From NCBI RefSeq assembly GCF_932526225.1, contig NC_064038.1:9609070-9673069 (forward strand): a DNA stretch of 64,000 bases, given 5' to 3'. The position numbers and the translations under genes are program-made. The notes below the pieces were generated by a model, which had not been told where the DNA came from, did not search any database, and saw only the letters and a list, made by a program, of their open reading frames with translations. Shown here in pieces: positions 41,449-53,000 of the stretch (position 1 is the first letter of the stretch; every line of letters begins with the position of its first letter). Source of the stretch: Nematostella vectensis. Lineage: Eukaryota > Cnidaria > Anthozoa > Actiniaria > Edwardsiidae.

Positions 41449-43813
41449 GCAGACATAGAGAAGCAGAATTATAGGTTACACCTCTGAACTGCTAGCTAAA
41501 GAAACCATGCCAATTAGCAGGGGCAGATTGCGCTGAAGGGGGTTTGACTTGATGCCAATTTATACTTTTCCTGATACGCGTGGCTTTTTGACTCACACAG
41601 TTACAAATTCTATTCTAGATGGTCGTTTAATAGATAGATAGTACTGTCTTGTGTTATTCCTTTCATGTGCCTCAAGGGGGGGGGGCATTGGGGTTTGCAG
41701 TATTGGCCATTTTTGTACGATATTGAAGTAAAAGAGCAAAAAATATTTGGTGATGTGGTATTTAAAAACACTGCGAGATTTTGCTTGCTCTTCAATACCT
41801 CAGCCTTCTCCAGCTCCCGGGGGTGGGACTCTCCATTATAGTAGACAGGGGTGATTATCTTATCTTTTTTGCTTACTGCTATTCTTTTTTTCGCTTTTGC
41901 TATCCCTTAGGGGGTCTCACGCTAGTAGATCATCACACCCTAATAATAACTGGACATGAATGTATTTAGAAAAGAGATGTGACTGATTGTGGCATCTTAA
42001 GGACTGCAATTTAAATTGTTAAGTGCTTAGAGTTAGAAAATGCTTCTACCATAACTAAAATCCCTTAGGGGAAAAATTGATTGTGCCAATGATCATCCCC
42101 ATCTGTTTTAATGGAACCCACTCCCAAAAGCCTACTGTTAGGTAGGTTTTCAGGATGTCCCATCATAAAAAAAAACTGCATTGGGCCAAATTTTCTTGTT
42201 GAGTCTTAGGGCGCATTTGTTTTTCCAACATTCTGGAATGAGAATGGTTGGTAGAGAATGTTCAGAATAGCATTCGAGTCATTCTGCTACAGGTAGAAGA
42301 ATGGATTGAATGGCCTTCATTCCATTCTGGAATGGGAACGCGGCATCAACGAAGGCACAATTTTTCTATTCTAATCATTCTCATCCTGTAATCATGAGTA
42401 AAAAAATGTTCCCTAAGATAACAGATTTTCCACATGAGTAAGCAATGGACCAGGGTAAGCAATGAAACGGCGGGACAGAAATAAAATGGGAAATAAAACT
42501 TGTGGAGGTCTGGAAATCTCTTTCTATAACAATTTATCCCCCCCTCCCATTCAAATGATCATTGACAGCATTTGCTGTGAAGTAGAATGTAGAATATCAA
42601 AATACTGCACGAGTCTAGAAAAAAAATTGAAAACTTTCTACAGTTTTGTTCCCAGTTGTAGCTCATGGGTAGCTCAAGTTGGAAGTTTAGAATTTGCTGA
42701 ACTTATTGACTTGATTTTCTATGAAAACACAGAAATCATGATGCTTTGGCTAATTTACATTAAAAGATTTCAGGGTTCAGGTTGTTGTGCTACTGAAGAC
42801 ATGGTACTCAATTTTTAAATGCCCCTGGTTTTCCTTACCTTATACACCAATGTTTCCAAAATACCCATAGGGAATGCACAAATAAAATTTTCTCCACCCC
42901 TCTTCCTCAATAGTTAAATGGTTGACCCCTAAAGAGAAGTGAAGACATTTCTGCCAGAATCACTCAAGGGCATCTAGACCTGCCACTAACAAGAGGAAGA
43001 AGCACAAAGAATGACTAAAGTGTTCCATAGCTCATCCTGCCCATTGGACAGTTTGTACCACCTCTCATCTAAAATCTTGGTGCCAAGATTCAAACATGTT
43101 TGTCAAACATTGAAATCGAACTCTCATGCGAGCATGTTTGGCGAGGTGGCTAAACACAAAAACATTCTCATAAAACATGAGCACACACACTTTTTCCGTT
43201 ATGATTATGCGAGAAATCAAAGTGGCACCATGAAATTTTTGAGCGGTTACTGGATAAAAGCATGAAGCCTGAACAATGTTTTGTGTGATGAGTGGCTAAA
43301 CGATAAAACATGTACGTTCAAACAAAAATGTTTTGATCTGGGTCAAACATCTGGACATGTTGAGGAAGCCAATGAAGTGCCATGTTTTGTGTATGGCTAA
43401 ACATACAAATATTTGCGTCTACCGCACTGTTTGACAAACATGTTTGAATATTTAGCCAGGCCTCTTGAATATTTAGCGAGGCCCCTTCACTAACTACACA
43501 AGCAATTACTAACCTAATTATCTTGAAATTGGTTTCTTTTGGCCAATCATTTTTTCAGGGCCCCACATCTCACCCAGGTAAACATGTCATGTTATCAGCA
43601 CTAATTGTGTTTAGCCTACTTAAACTCGTTCACTCAATGATTCTGGTGCAAAAGACACCACTAGATAGATTGCATGGAAACAAACTTTGAAGTCAAGAAG
43701 GAGCATCTTTACTTTGATGTGCATGTGAAATGTCATACCCCCAAGTGTAAACTAGGCTTTAATAATGCAATAACAAACACATCTTTCACTGAAGCTCAAT
43801 TTATTACAGTTGT
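41449..43813. other. Intergenic region between convergent det1 and rps6
   Basis: No gene recognised. It contains a MITE (43089-43449) and short repeated CATTCTGGAATG motifs at about 42225-42340. Confidence 0.4.
43089..43449. mobile_element. MITE, 361 bp
   Basis: Terminal inverted repeats TTCAAACATGTTTGTCAAAC... at 43089-43110 and the complement at 43429-43449. The interior is rich in AAACATG and GGCTAAAC motifs. Confidence 0.65.
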
Positions 43814-46800
43814 TTATTTGGCGCTGACAGAATCACGGAGACTAGAAGCTCTGCGTTTCTTCATGAGCTGTTCGTGCCTCTTCTCCTTGGCCTCCTTGGC
43901 ACGTTTGGCAAGCAGCTTGGCATAGTCTGCAGCCTCCTGCTTGCATTTCTGGGCGCGCTGCCTCTTCAGGGCCAAACGCTTACGCTTGCGCTGCAGTACT
44001 ACAGGTGTGACCAGGCGTTGTATCTTGGGAGCTTTGCTCTTTGCCTTCTTACCCTCCTGTAGGTGAGAAAACAATGATTGGGCAAAAAAGAATTTGCCTA
44101 CAGAACCACAAGCCTTTAAAGCACTCAGAAAGGGGAACTCCTACCCTTAATTACAAACACCAAAAATTCACAAAGCTTGGAAGCTACCTCTGTCAGCATT
44201 TTCCAGACCTTTGTAATAGTTTTTTTCCCCTTTAATGGCCCTCCCAGCTGGTAAATAGCATAATAATATATTCATTTACTAGTAAATTAAGAAATTTAAC
44301 TTTAGAATCCAGCTAATCTCAATTTTTCAATCATTTTCTATAAATGGGCAAAACCTGTCACAGGTTTGCTTTAATTTAATTGGTATTACTTTTAATTAAT
44401 GTTAATATTGCTATATTATTAATAATAAGGTAGACTTGATTTCAGATTGAAACTTATTGCACACAAGTGAGAAAGCAAATAAGAAACAAGTGAGGAAAGC
44501 AATTTAGCAAATTGGAATTAAACGATTAACAATCTTACTTCCAAAAATTTAACTCCACTTAACAGAATTTTGATGTAACCAAAGCAGGCACGTAGCATAT
44601 TTTAGCTTGAAATAATGATTGGAAAATTAAAACAAGGGTATACTGTAGTGTTAATACAGTGTGCCTACCTTCTCAGGAAGTGGTCTCCTGATCACATACT
44701 GTCTCACGTCATCCTCCTTACTCAAGTTGAACATCTTCCTGATCTTGCCAACCCTCTTTGGACCCAGACGACGTGGGATGGTGTTATCCGTCAGGCCAGG
44801 GATGTCTTGCTCACCCTTCTTGACAATCACAAGACTCAGAACACTGAGCTGGGAATCCACAATGCAGCCACGGACAGACTTGCGCTTGCGCTCACCAGTG
44901 CGGCGTGGCCTGTAGCAGCTGTGACCCTTGGAGAGCAGGAGGCGGACGCGGCCATTGGTCATGATCCCCTGCTTCATGGGAAATCCCTGTTTGTCATTAC
45001 CACCAGTGATCCTGAAGACGTATCCCTTCCACTCATCCCCCAGGCACTCCCCAGATACCTCCATGGCCATACGCTTGTCATAGAAGCTCCGTCTACAAAA
45101 CATAGTTGACATAGTAACACATCAAGCACATGTGACAAAGCCTTACAATGCGATGCATGCTAGCATGGCTACCTTAATAGTTTTGTGAATTTAACCAATT
45201 AAAACCAATAAGGATGCGATTAACATACTATCTAACTGACATGAACTTCATGAGCCAACCAACTTCTTGGCTAGCTTTCTTAAAACTTTGTATTGGTGAT
45301 CACAGTAGCATGCATTGCACTATAATCCTAAAAATTAATATCTGTTTGGTTTGAATCCTCTGCTTTTAATTTTTTCACCCAGCAGGACGGCAGAAACCTT
45401 CCACAAGAGCCAATCCCCTTGCAAAACTGCCTATAACTAGTCAAGACAATTGCTCACATATGAAAATAATAATAAAGTACTTCAAAAATTGCACAACAAC
45501 CTTTATTATCTTATATTTATTCAGCAAAATTGTGATAGTGAATTTTTATGGGTACTTAATTCTCAAGCACTCTTCAGGTGATCTCTAATACTGCTTGCCT
45601 ACAGTATCTTGTTATGCTAGCTTTACCACTTTAGTTACTCCAACATTGGGTACTTACACCTTACGCTCATCTTCAATTTCAATCAGCTTCTGACACCCCG
45701 TGACGGGGTAGGATATGTTAAGCTGTGAACAAATAGTTAAAGGTCAATAACCTTTTATACTTATTAGAATAAGGGCCTGTTTACATGGAGATAGGGTCAC
45801 CCTACCAGGAGGGTTACCCTACTCTATTGTTTTTTGTGGTTGTGTTTACATGTCAGATAGGGTGACCCTAGGGGTAGAGTGATCCTATCTACCAGCTAGG
45901 GTGACCCTACCAGGAGAGCCAACTTTTTGCCATGTAAACACGTTGGTAGGGTGACCCTAGGGGTAGGGCTATCTATAATTGCATCAAATGACGTCAAGTT
46001 ACGTAGTTCCACGCTTGAATTTCCGCTCAAAATCAAGCATACAATAAAATGGCGTCTCGTCAGTATCAACCGGGCGAGTATTTCCAATGATTCCAAGCCG
46101 AGAATATTGCGAATGAGCAGCAAAGTAGTGAGAAGGATCGACAAAAAGAGGCCATAGCATTGGAAAAAAGAAGCTATTGACGCTAAAGACAGAAAGATCA
46201 AGTTCAACGCCAATAGAGAACGTCTTCCCGCCATTTTGTTGTTTACAAAGCTTAGCGACTGAGCCCTAAAGATAGCCGTGTCCCGTGTTAGCCCTAGCTT
46301 CTCGAGTTCTCATGTAAAAGAGGGCTATGTTTTGACCCTCCTGGTAGGGTGACCCTATCTCCATGTAAACAGGCCCTAAAAGTAAGGCATCTATAAGTAA
46401 GTGTACCATCTTAAAATATGACATGTCTAGTTGCAGTGTTATCAGCTGAAAACTATATGAAACCTTGCTACAGTTTAGATACAAACACCATCAATATAAT
46501 ATCAGGAATACATACACACTTTCATTATTTAGGAACAGTGAGATGGACATGAGATGATCGAATATTATTCACGTGTTTTAAGTATGTCTAGTTTCTTAAA
46601 AAATCGTTAATATATGATCAAATTCAAACCAGTTCTCATTTCTAACGAAAGAAGACGACCAAATATAGAATATACACCATTGCAGTTGTCCTTAAAGTCC
46701 AGTGTAATGTCAGTAACATGGCAAGTTGCATTATTATTTCTCGGCAAACGATAAATTCGCACTGTGGTACATTGTTCTATCTCTCTCAATCCACGTCAAG

Positions 46801-46913
46801 CAATCGCCATCGCTTTATTTTTCAGGGTTGAGTGGGACGGCTGATGATCATAAGAACGGAAAACTGCTTAATTGTAATGGAAACATTACATTTTATAGTA
46901 TTATTACCTTCAT
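43814..46913 (-). CDS. rps6: 40S ribosomal protein S6, 4 exons
   Basis: Minus-strand exons 46908-46913 (ATG AAG only), 45658-45722, 44669-45092 and 43814-44056 give 245 residues (human 249). [19 protein letters not shown], then [30 protein letters not shown] and [19 protein letters not shown] are diagnostic. The C-terminal helix ends with [15 protein letters not shown], containing the RRxSS target of ribosomal S6 kinases downstream of TOR. The two-codon first exon is the conserved arrangement of this gene. Pyrimidine-rich stretches precede the ATG (46920-46985), consistent with a TOP mRNA. The first intron contains a Harbinger-like MITE. Confidence 0.97.
45773..46376. mobile_element. Harbinger-like MITE in rps6 intron 1
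   Basis: A ~604 bp unit whose ends read GGGCCTGTTTACATGGAGAT...CACCCTACCAGGAGGGT in inverted orientation, flanked by TAA on both sides (TSD of PIF/Harbinger type). Extra internal copies of TAGGGTGACCCTA occur at 45859-45970. Short ORFs inside have no recognisable transposase. Confidence 0.7.
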
Positions 46914-47090
46914 TTTAGCCCTTCTCTCGTTCGAGAAGAAACACTGCTACAAGAAGAAAAGTAGAAAGAGAGATCGGTGAGGTCCGCGGTGACTTATGGG
47001 TAACACGCGCGCGCATGTCAAATGTAATCCAAAATGGCGGCAACAACATTACAACAAGGTTCAACATTCTTTACAGAAATAATAGCCTAA
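46914..47090. promoter_or_regulatory. Bidirectional promoter of rps6 and tubgcp4
   Basis: A gap of 177 bp between divergent start codons. CGCGCGCGC (about 47006-47014) and AAAATGGCGGC (47031-47041), a YY1-type motif, lie in the tubgcp4-proximal half. Confidence 0.55.
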
Positions 47091-50000
47091 ATGCTCCACG
47101 AACTATTACTAGCGCTATCTGGGTGCTCAGGAGGAGTGTTCTTACATAAGAGCAAGGGCGGCCTACAGGTTTGTAGCTCCTCCGCTTTTCAGTGTTTTTT
47201 TTTTATTGTGCTGTTTGCTTGGCGGGAAAGTAGCGATTTTTAAACTCTCTCAAAAACCAAAAAAAGCAGATAGTTGGTCCTCACATTTTACCCTATTGCG
47301 TCTGCTGTTATAAGTCTATTATATTCGTAGGTGGCATCAGATCTGCCTTTCATTCACGAGAGCGAGGCGACCTTGCTGAATCGAATATGTCGTGTTGGGA
47401 CGTATTACTCGAGTTTCCAGGTGTTTATTGATAAGAATACTCAACTTGTGGCATCTGTCGTCAGCAAGGGGAAAGGTAGAGTGCGTAATTTTTATTATCG
47501 TTGAGATTGCAACTATATGGAGGCAAGGGTTGTGTGGGTGTTCTGTGGTACTTAATGTAAAATAATGTTGGATTACATGACCAGAGGGGGGGGGGGGGGG
47601 GCTTTTCTCAACTTTCATTCAATGGGAATGATAGTAGGCAGATTTAGACACTGCGATTGAGTCGTACGTGAACTGTCTACATATTGCACACTACAACTTT
47701 TGTAGTCGATTATCATAGCGTATTCTAGGCTATTTTAAACTCTATGACGTAAGTCATAGAAACATTTCATACAACAAAATGGTGTTGTCTATATTAGCCT
47801 TTAGTTTAACAGTTTTCACCCAATGCATTTGTATTGTATGGGGGTTGTGTGGTGTATGGGGCTGGGCTCTATATGGCAGGGAGTATGGGCGAGGTTAGGG
47901 GTATGTTTTGGTGGGTGTGTATTGGCTCCCTTTTTAAGGGAATAGGGAATAATTTGAATTTGCTTAAAATCTTCTATCCTACCTCACAAAGTTTTTATTT
48001 TTATAAGAGTTAAAAGAGTATGATAGTACTTATTTATTCTTGTTTTGCTCACAGCTGAATGCCAAAGCTGTTGATCAATTCTTTACCATTTGTGTTATTT
48101 CCTAGCTGAATTTCAGGGGCTGTATATCCAGGCATTTTGTAGTGGACTGGATGAGGTCCTGCAAGGGTACAGGAGGGAACTACTTAGCCTAGAGCGTGAT
48201 GTGCTGACAGATCCAAACCTTCCGCTGTCACATGTTGAGCACAGATTGGAAAAGGTTTGTGCTACAATAAAATCACTTTATAATCATTAACAGTGCTATA
48301 CATGCTAGTTTGGCTGCTAGCATGTATAGCACTGTGTATATCTGCCTTGTAAGTTTTTTCATTTAAACCAATGAGGATGGGAGAATCATGCTATCTGGTT
48401 GAGAGGAATTTCCCAGCCAACCTGAAAGGCAAAGAAATGCTTCAGGTGCACATAAGAACCCAAAGGAATCTTTCTTATTATAAAGTTTGTTACGAACAAA
48501 ACTTATTGGCTAACTTTCTTTAAACTTCTGTGTTGGTTGCCAAGCAGCATTTGTCACACTTTAATTTTAAATATACATAATGAGGGGGCTCACTGCAAAT
48601 TTATATGTTGGCTTAAGATGGTGGATTTGAACTTTTCTATTGCCCTGACTCATAGTCTGACTAAAGCTGGTGCAAAACATTAAGATAAATTGCCTTTTAT
48701 AAAGACTCCATATAAAAACTGACTTTTTTTTTAGAAAAAAAGTGCGCACATGTCATGTACTATGGATGCAATAAGTCAACTCACCTTCAAAAGAACCACT
48801 AGATCCTGTGAAACCAAAGGTGATGCACAACAGTATTTGTTTTCCACAGTATCAAGTACTCTTTCCTGGTCTGGCATCAGTGATTGATCATATTGAATCC
48901 AAAAAGGTAATTTATCCAACTTTCCTGCACTTGCAGTGGATTTATTACTTATACTGTATTATACAAAATAAAGAGACAGGTGTTAACGACCCTATGACAA
49001 TTACCACTGTACTCACACATGCCTCTCACTAAGTCATGCTTATTTGGTGTTACAGGCCAAAGGCTGTAAGTTGCTGGATATTCTCTATCAGAGCTGCATC
49101 TGTGGGGTTCCTGATGTCAAAGATGCACTCGAGAGGTACTTGCTGTTTTTCTATGTAGTTGAACTTTGTAGAGGAGTGCAGTGGAAAAAAGCTATTAGGA
49201 GATATGTCTCAATTGAAATTTTAAGCTGTGATTGTACTTTTTTAATTTGCTATCACTTTTGCTTTCTGTAAAATCCAATTTACTATATCAGAAGGGTTGG
49301 TTAATCATATGATTGACAGCTGTCATTGTTTGATTGACAGAATCTTGTTCATGTGTCATGGTGTACTATATCAGCAGCTAAGTGCCTGGCTTCTACATGG
49401 CCTGTTGATTGACAGACATGATGAGTTTCTTATTTCAAAAGTCAGTGCTGCTGATGAAAATGAGAGCATAAAGCGCACAGAGAGTATGTCACAAAGCAAC
49501 TCTGATCTGGGAATACCTGGTGTAACCAGGAGACAACTAGCAGAAATCATGGTTAGTTAAGGTGCATTTGCCTTGTCTTGTCTGTCCTAGAGTTACCCCA
49601 TGTGACCATTTTTTCTTTGGGTGTGAAGCCAGCAAAAATGAAGGATGAACAGCTTTGAAGAAGCTAGAATAATATAACCAAGATACAAAACTGTCATTGA
49701 GAAAAGCATTATTGAAATCATTACATCATTAACATTAAAAAACATTTTTTTAAAATTTCACATTATTTTTTACACCTCAGCTCTCTGGTAGCACCACAAG
49801 TAATACTGTAATGATCCAAATAAGCGCCCTCCTTTAAATAAACACCCCTCCCCAATAAGTGCTTCCCCTCAAACTTGAAATTTGGAATAAGCACCCCTCC
49901 CAAAAAAGCATCCCCTCCCACTAAAAAGATTCCAACAAAAGCCAAACTTGAATGATGATGTCAATCTTAATTTTATTTAGCTCGCATTGACACCCTGATA

Positions 50001-53000
50001 TTACAACACGGGTGTACTTATTATCACTTCAACTTCTTTATACCTATGTGCGCAAATTTTTGTTCTTAATCGATTCAAAAGCTGGGTGTTTTCCACCGAA
50101 ATGTAATAAGTGCCCCCTCCCCAATAAACGCCCCCAAAGACCTGAAAAATTGAATAAGCGCCACAGACACTTATTTGAATCATTACGGTAAGTACAGATG
50201 TACCACTGGGACACTTTTATGTGTTTTTTTTTGTTGGTTTCAGGAGAGCGAGGAAAAACAGCCAATTGCAATTCAGCAACACTACAAAATAAATGCTGAC
50301 ATGCTTCCATCATATATCCCTACTAGAGTTGCCGAAAAGGTAATGCTATACCTATTTCATTCCACTATGTCTTGTCATGTATTACATTAAGGTTATTCCT
50401 CTGAATTGCATTTCAGACCCAGTTCTGCACACTAGTGTGCGCTTACACATAAGTGAAATTACATGCTTTGCTTAAAAATTGTAAAGGAAACAACTCAGTT
50501 TTTTAGATTTTGTGCTAAAACCAATCTGGGTAACCCTGTTTTTCATTTCAAAATGTTTATTCATTTCGTCGCTCTAAATAATCTATTAAGCTCTTAAATG
50601 ATTCTCAGCATAACTTGTTTGAGAATTTAATAGAAAATCTTTTAGTATGGCTATGTCAGGCCCCAAACTACAGTAGCCCTAGATAGTCACACTTTTTGTT
50701 AGTTTTCAATATGATGTTGCATATTAAATGAGCTAAACAGGCTTCAATAGATTTACTATGTACTAGCAATAAGCCAGGTAAAATATTGACCTGTTTTCAA
50801 AGGATCTCAGTTATCAGCTTGCTATTAACTCAATCACACAATCTTCATTAAATAGCTGTATTCTGACAGAAGTAGGCTGTTTTTGCCACCTACAGCTGGG
50901 TGCCCCTTCTTATTTTGAATTTTCACTCCCCATATGATGGGGATCTTATTTGGAAAGTATTACAAAAATCTCATCATATCTTCAATTTCAGAGGAATAAC
51001 CTTAAGCAGCAAATTTATCACATAATAAATGTTAGTATTACATCAAGGTCCAGAAGTTATTACATAAAGTGGTGATTAAATTCTAAAGGCCTGCTTGTTC
51101 CAAACTTGTGAAGAAGATAAGATTTTCTAACTTATCCCTCTCTCCCTTAGATCCTGTTTGTTGGAGATTCTGTCAAGATGTTTGAAGAAGCAAAAAATGG
51201 GAAAAATGTGAATATTACAGGTAAAAATGCATGTTATTGCTGGTGTAACGATGTGTGTGTGATATAGGGAAGCAGAATAAGTGAATAAGTTGATGACTTT
51301 ATGAGCAGCAAGGTCTCTAGAAAAACATTGCTGGTTGTATCAGATTTACCCTGTTAAAGCCAATTTTGAAAGCAAGTATAATATACCATGTCCCAAACTT
51401 TGGATAAATCTTTGTAAATCTTACCAAATATATGATAACCAAAGAAATAGTTTCAGACCAGCACATAATTCAATCCTTGTTTAATCTGGGAATAGCACAT
51501 AGTCAATCAAACTTGGTGCCTTTAAGATATTAAAAGGTGTACATGAAATATGCGTAAATACATATACAGTAGAGTGTCAATCCCTGAATTGTTTGTTTAT
51601 CTTCGCTTACAAAGGAACTTCAATTTTAGAGTTTTGTGGCATTTTGTTCTTTCAGAATCCATTATTCATGACAATGAGGAAATGTTTCTACGATCTCTTC
51701 ACATGCTCCGCCAGCTGCCTCGGTTCAACGTCACAGCATTTGAGAGTGAGATAGACAAGATACGTGCATGTGTTGCCGAGGTAGAGCCAAGTTAGCAACA
51801 CAATTAGTTTAAATTTTTTCAGCACTCTTTTATTAGTAATAGCCCAATGAAGGTCCTGTGATGACACAACATAAAAGATGACGATAATAATGTCGATGGT
51901 GATGGCAATGGCAATGGTGGTGAAGATGAGGATTTCAACACATTTGCTGAAATTTCGACCTTTGCCCTTTAATTTCTCTTTTCAGCATTTATGGAAGCTT
52001 GTTGTTGAAGAAGCCTACCTTCTAAAACACCTTAATGTATGTACAGCCTATTTTACAGATGATAAGCACATTTAAATTCTTTCACCCAGAAACATTTTTG
52101 TCAATTAAATGAGAGTTTGTTAATATTGAAGAGATGAATGGCAAGTCCACATTTATTCTAATTTGTCATTCACCACACTTTGATTATTCCTTCAGGTTGT
52201 AAAGGACTTTTTCCTGCTTGGCCGAGGGGAGCTTTTCTCTAGTTTCATAGAGAAAGCCGAAAATCTTCTTAAGGTGCCACCTTCTGGGAAAACATCACAC
52301 GGTAAGCTTTTTTTTTAAGGCCAGGCCATACAATCATCATATAACACTTTTTTATAGATTGTTGTGTGCTCAAACACCCCTTTAAAAATAAAGGAAATTT
52401 TTTTTTCTCTAGAGATGATCAAATGCACTTTACATGCTGGATTTGTTCCAAAAAATGGGTTTGGGGAAGGGTTTGCTCTCCATTAACAGTCCAAATATAC
52501 TTTTTATGACTGACACATTCTCTTCTGCCTGAATGTACTTCTGGATGAAAAGGGTTTTCTTAGGTATTGTATATTTCAGGTACTGGGCAGAGGTTTTGAA
52601 ATTGATAAACTTATTAAAAAGCCACAAAGTTTTTCTTTTTTATCATTTTTCAGATACAAATGCTGCTTTTCAGCAAGTCATTCATAAGGTATTTTTATTC
52701 CAATGTGCTATTTTTCTATTGGTTGGGGGATGGGGGGGGGGGCACAAAACCTGTCTTGAGTTGCTTAATCACAGGCTGTAGGATGGTGAAACAAGAGGTT
52801 GCTCCTGCAGCACAGACTATCCCAAGTATTCCCTCTGCTCTGTGAGGAATTGTTACTTGTACTGTACAACCTTCCTTTAATAACGCTGCCTGGGAAAAAA
52901 TGCTCTTCTTGGGGATGAGTTACTCATTAGCCGAGTGATTGGTATGATGACTATTATTTTAAAGGTTGTGCAAGTCATGAGTCATTAAAGGGATTTCTCA

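Noticed and set aside
44615-45109. 164-codon plus-strand ORF
   Set aside because: Antisense of rps6 exon 3.
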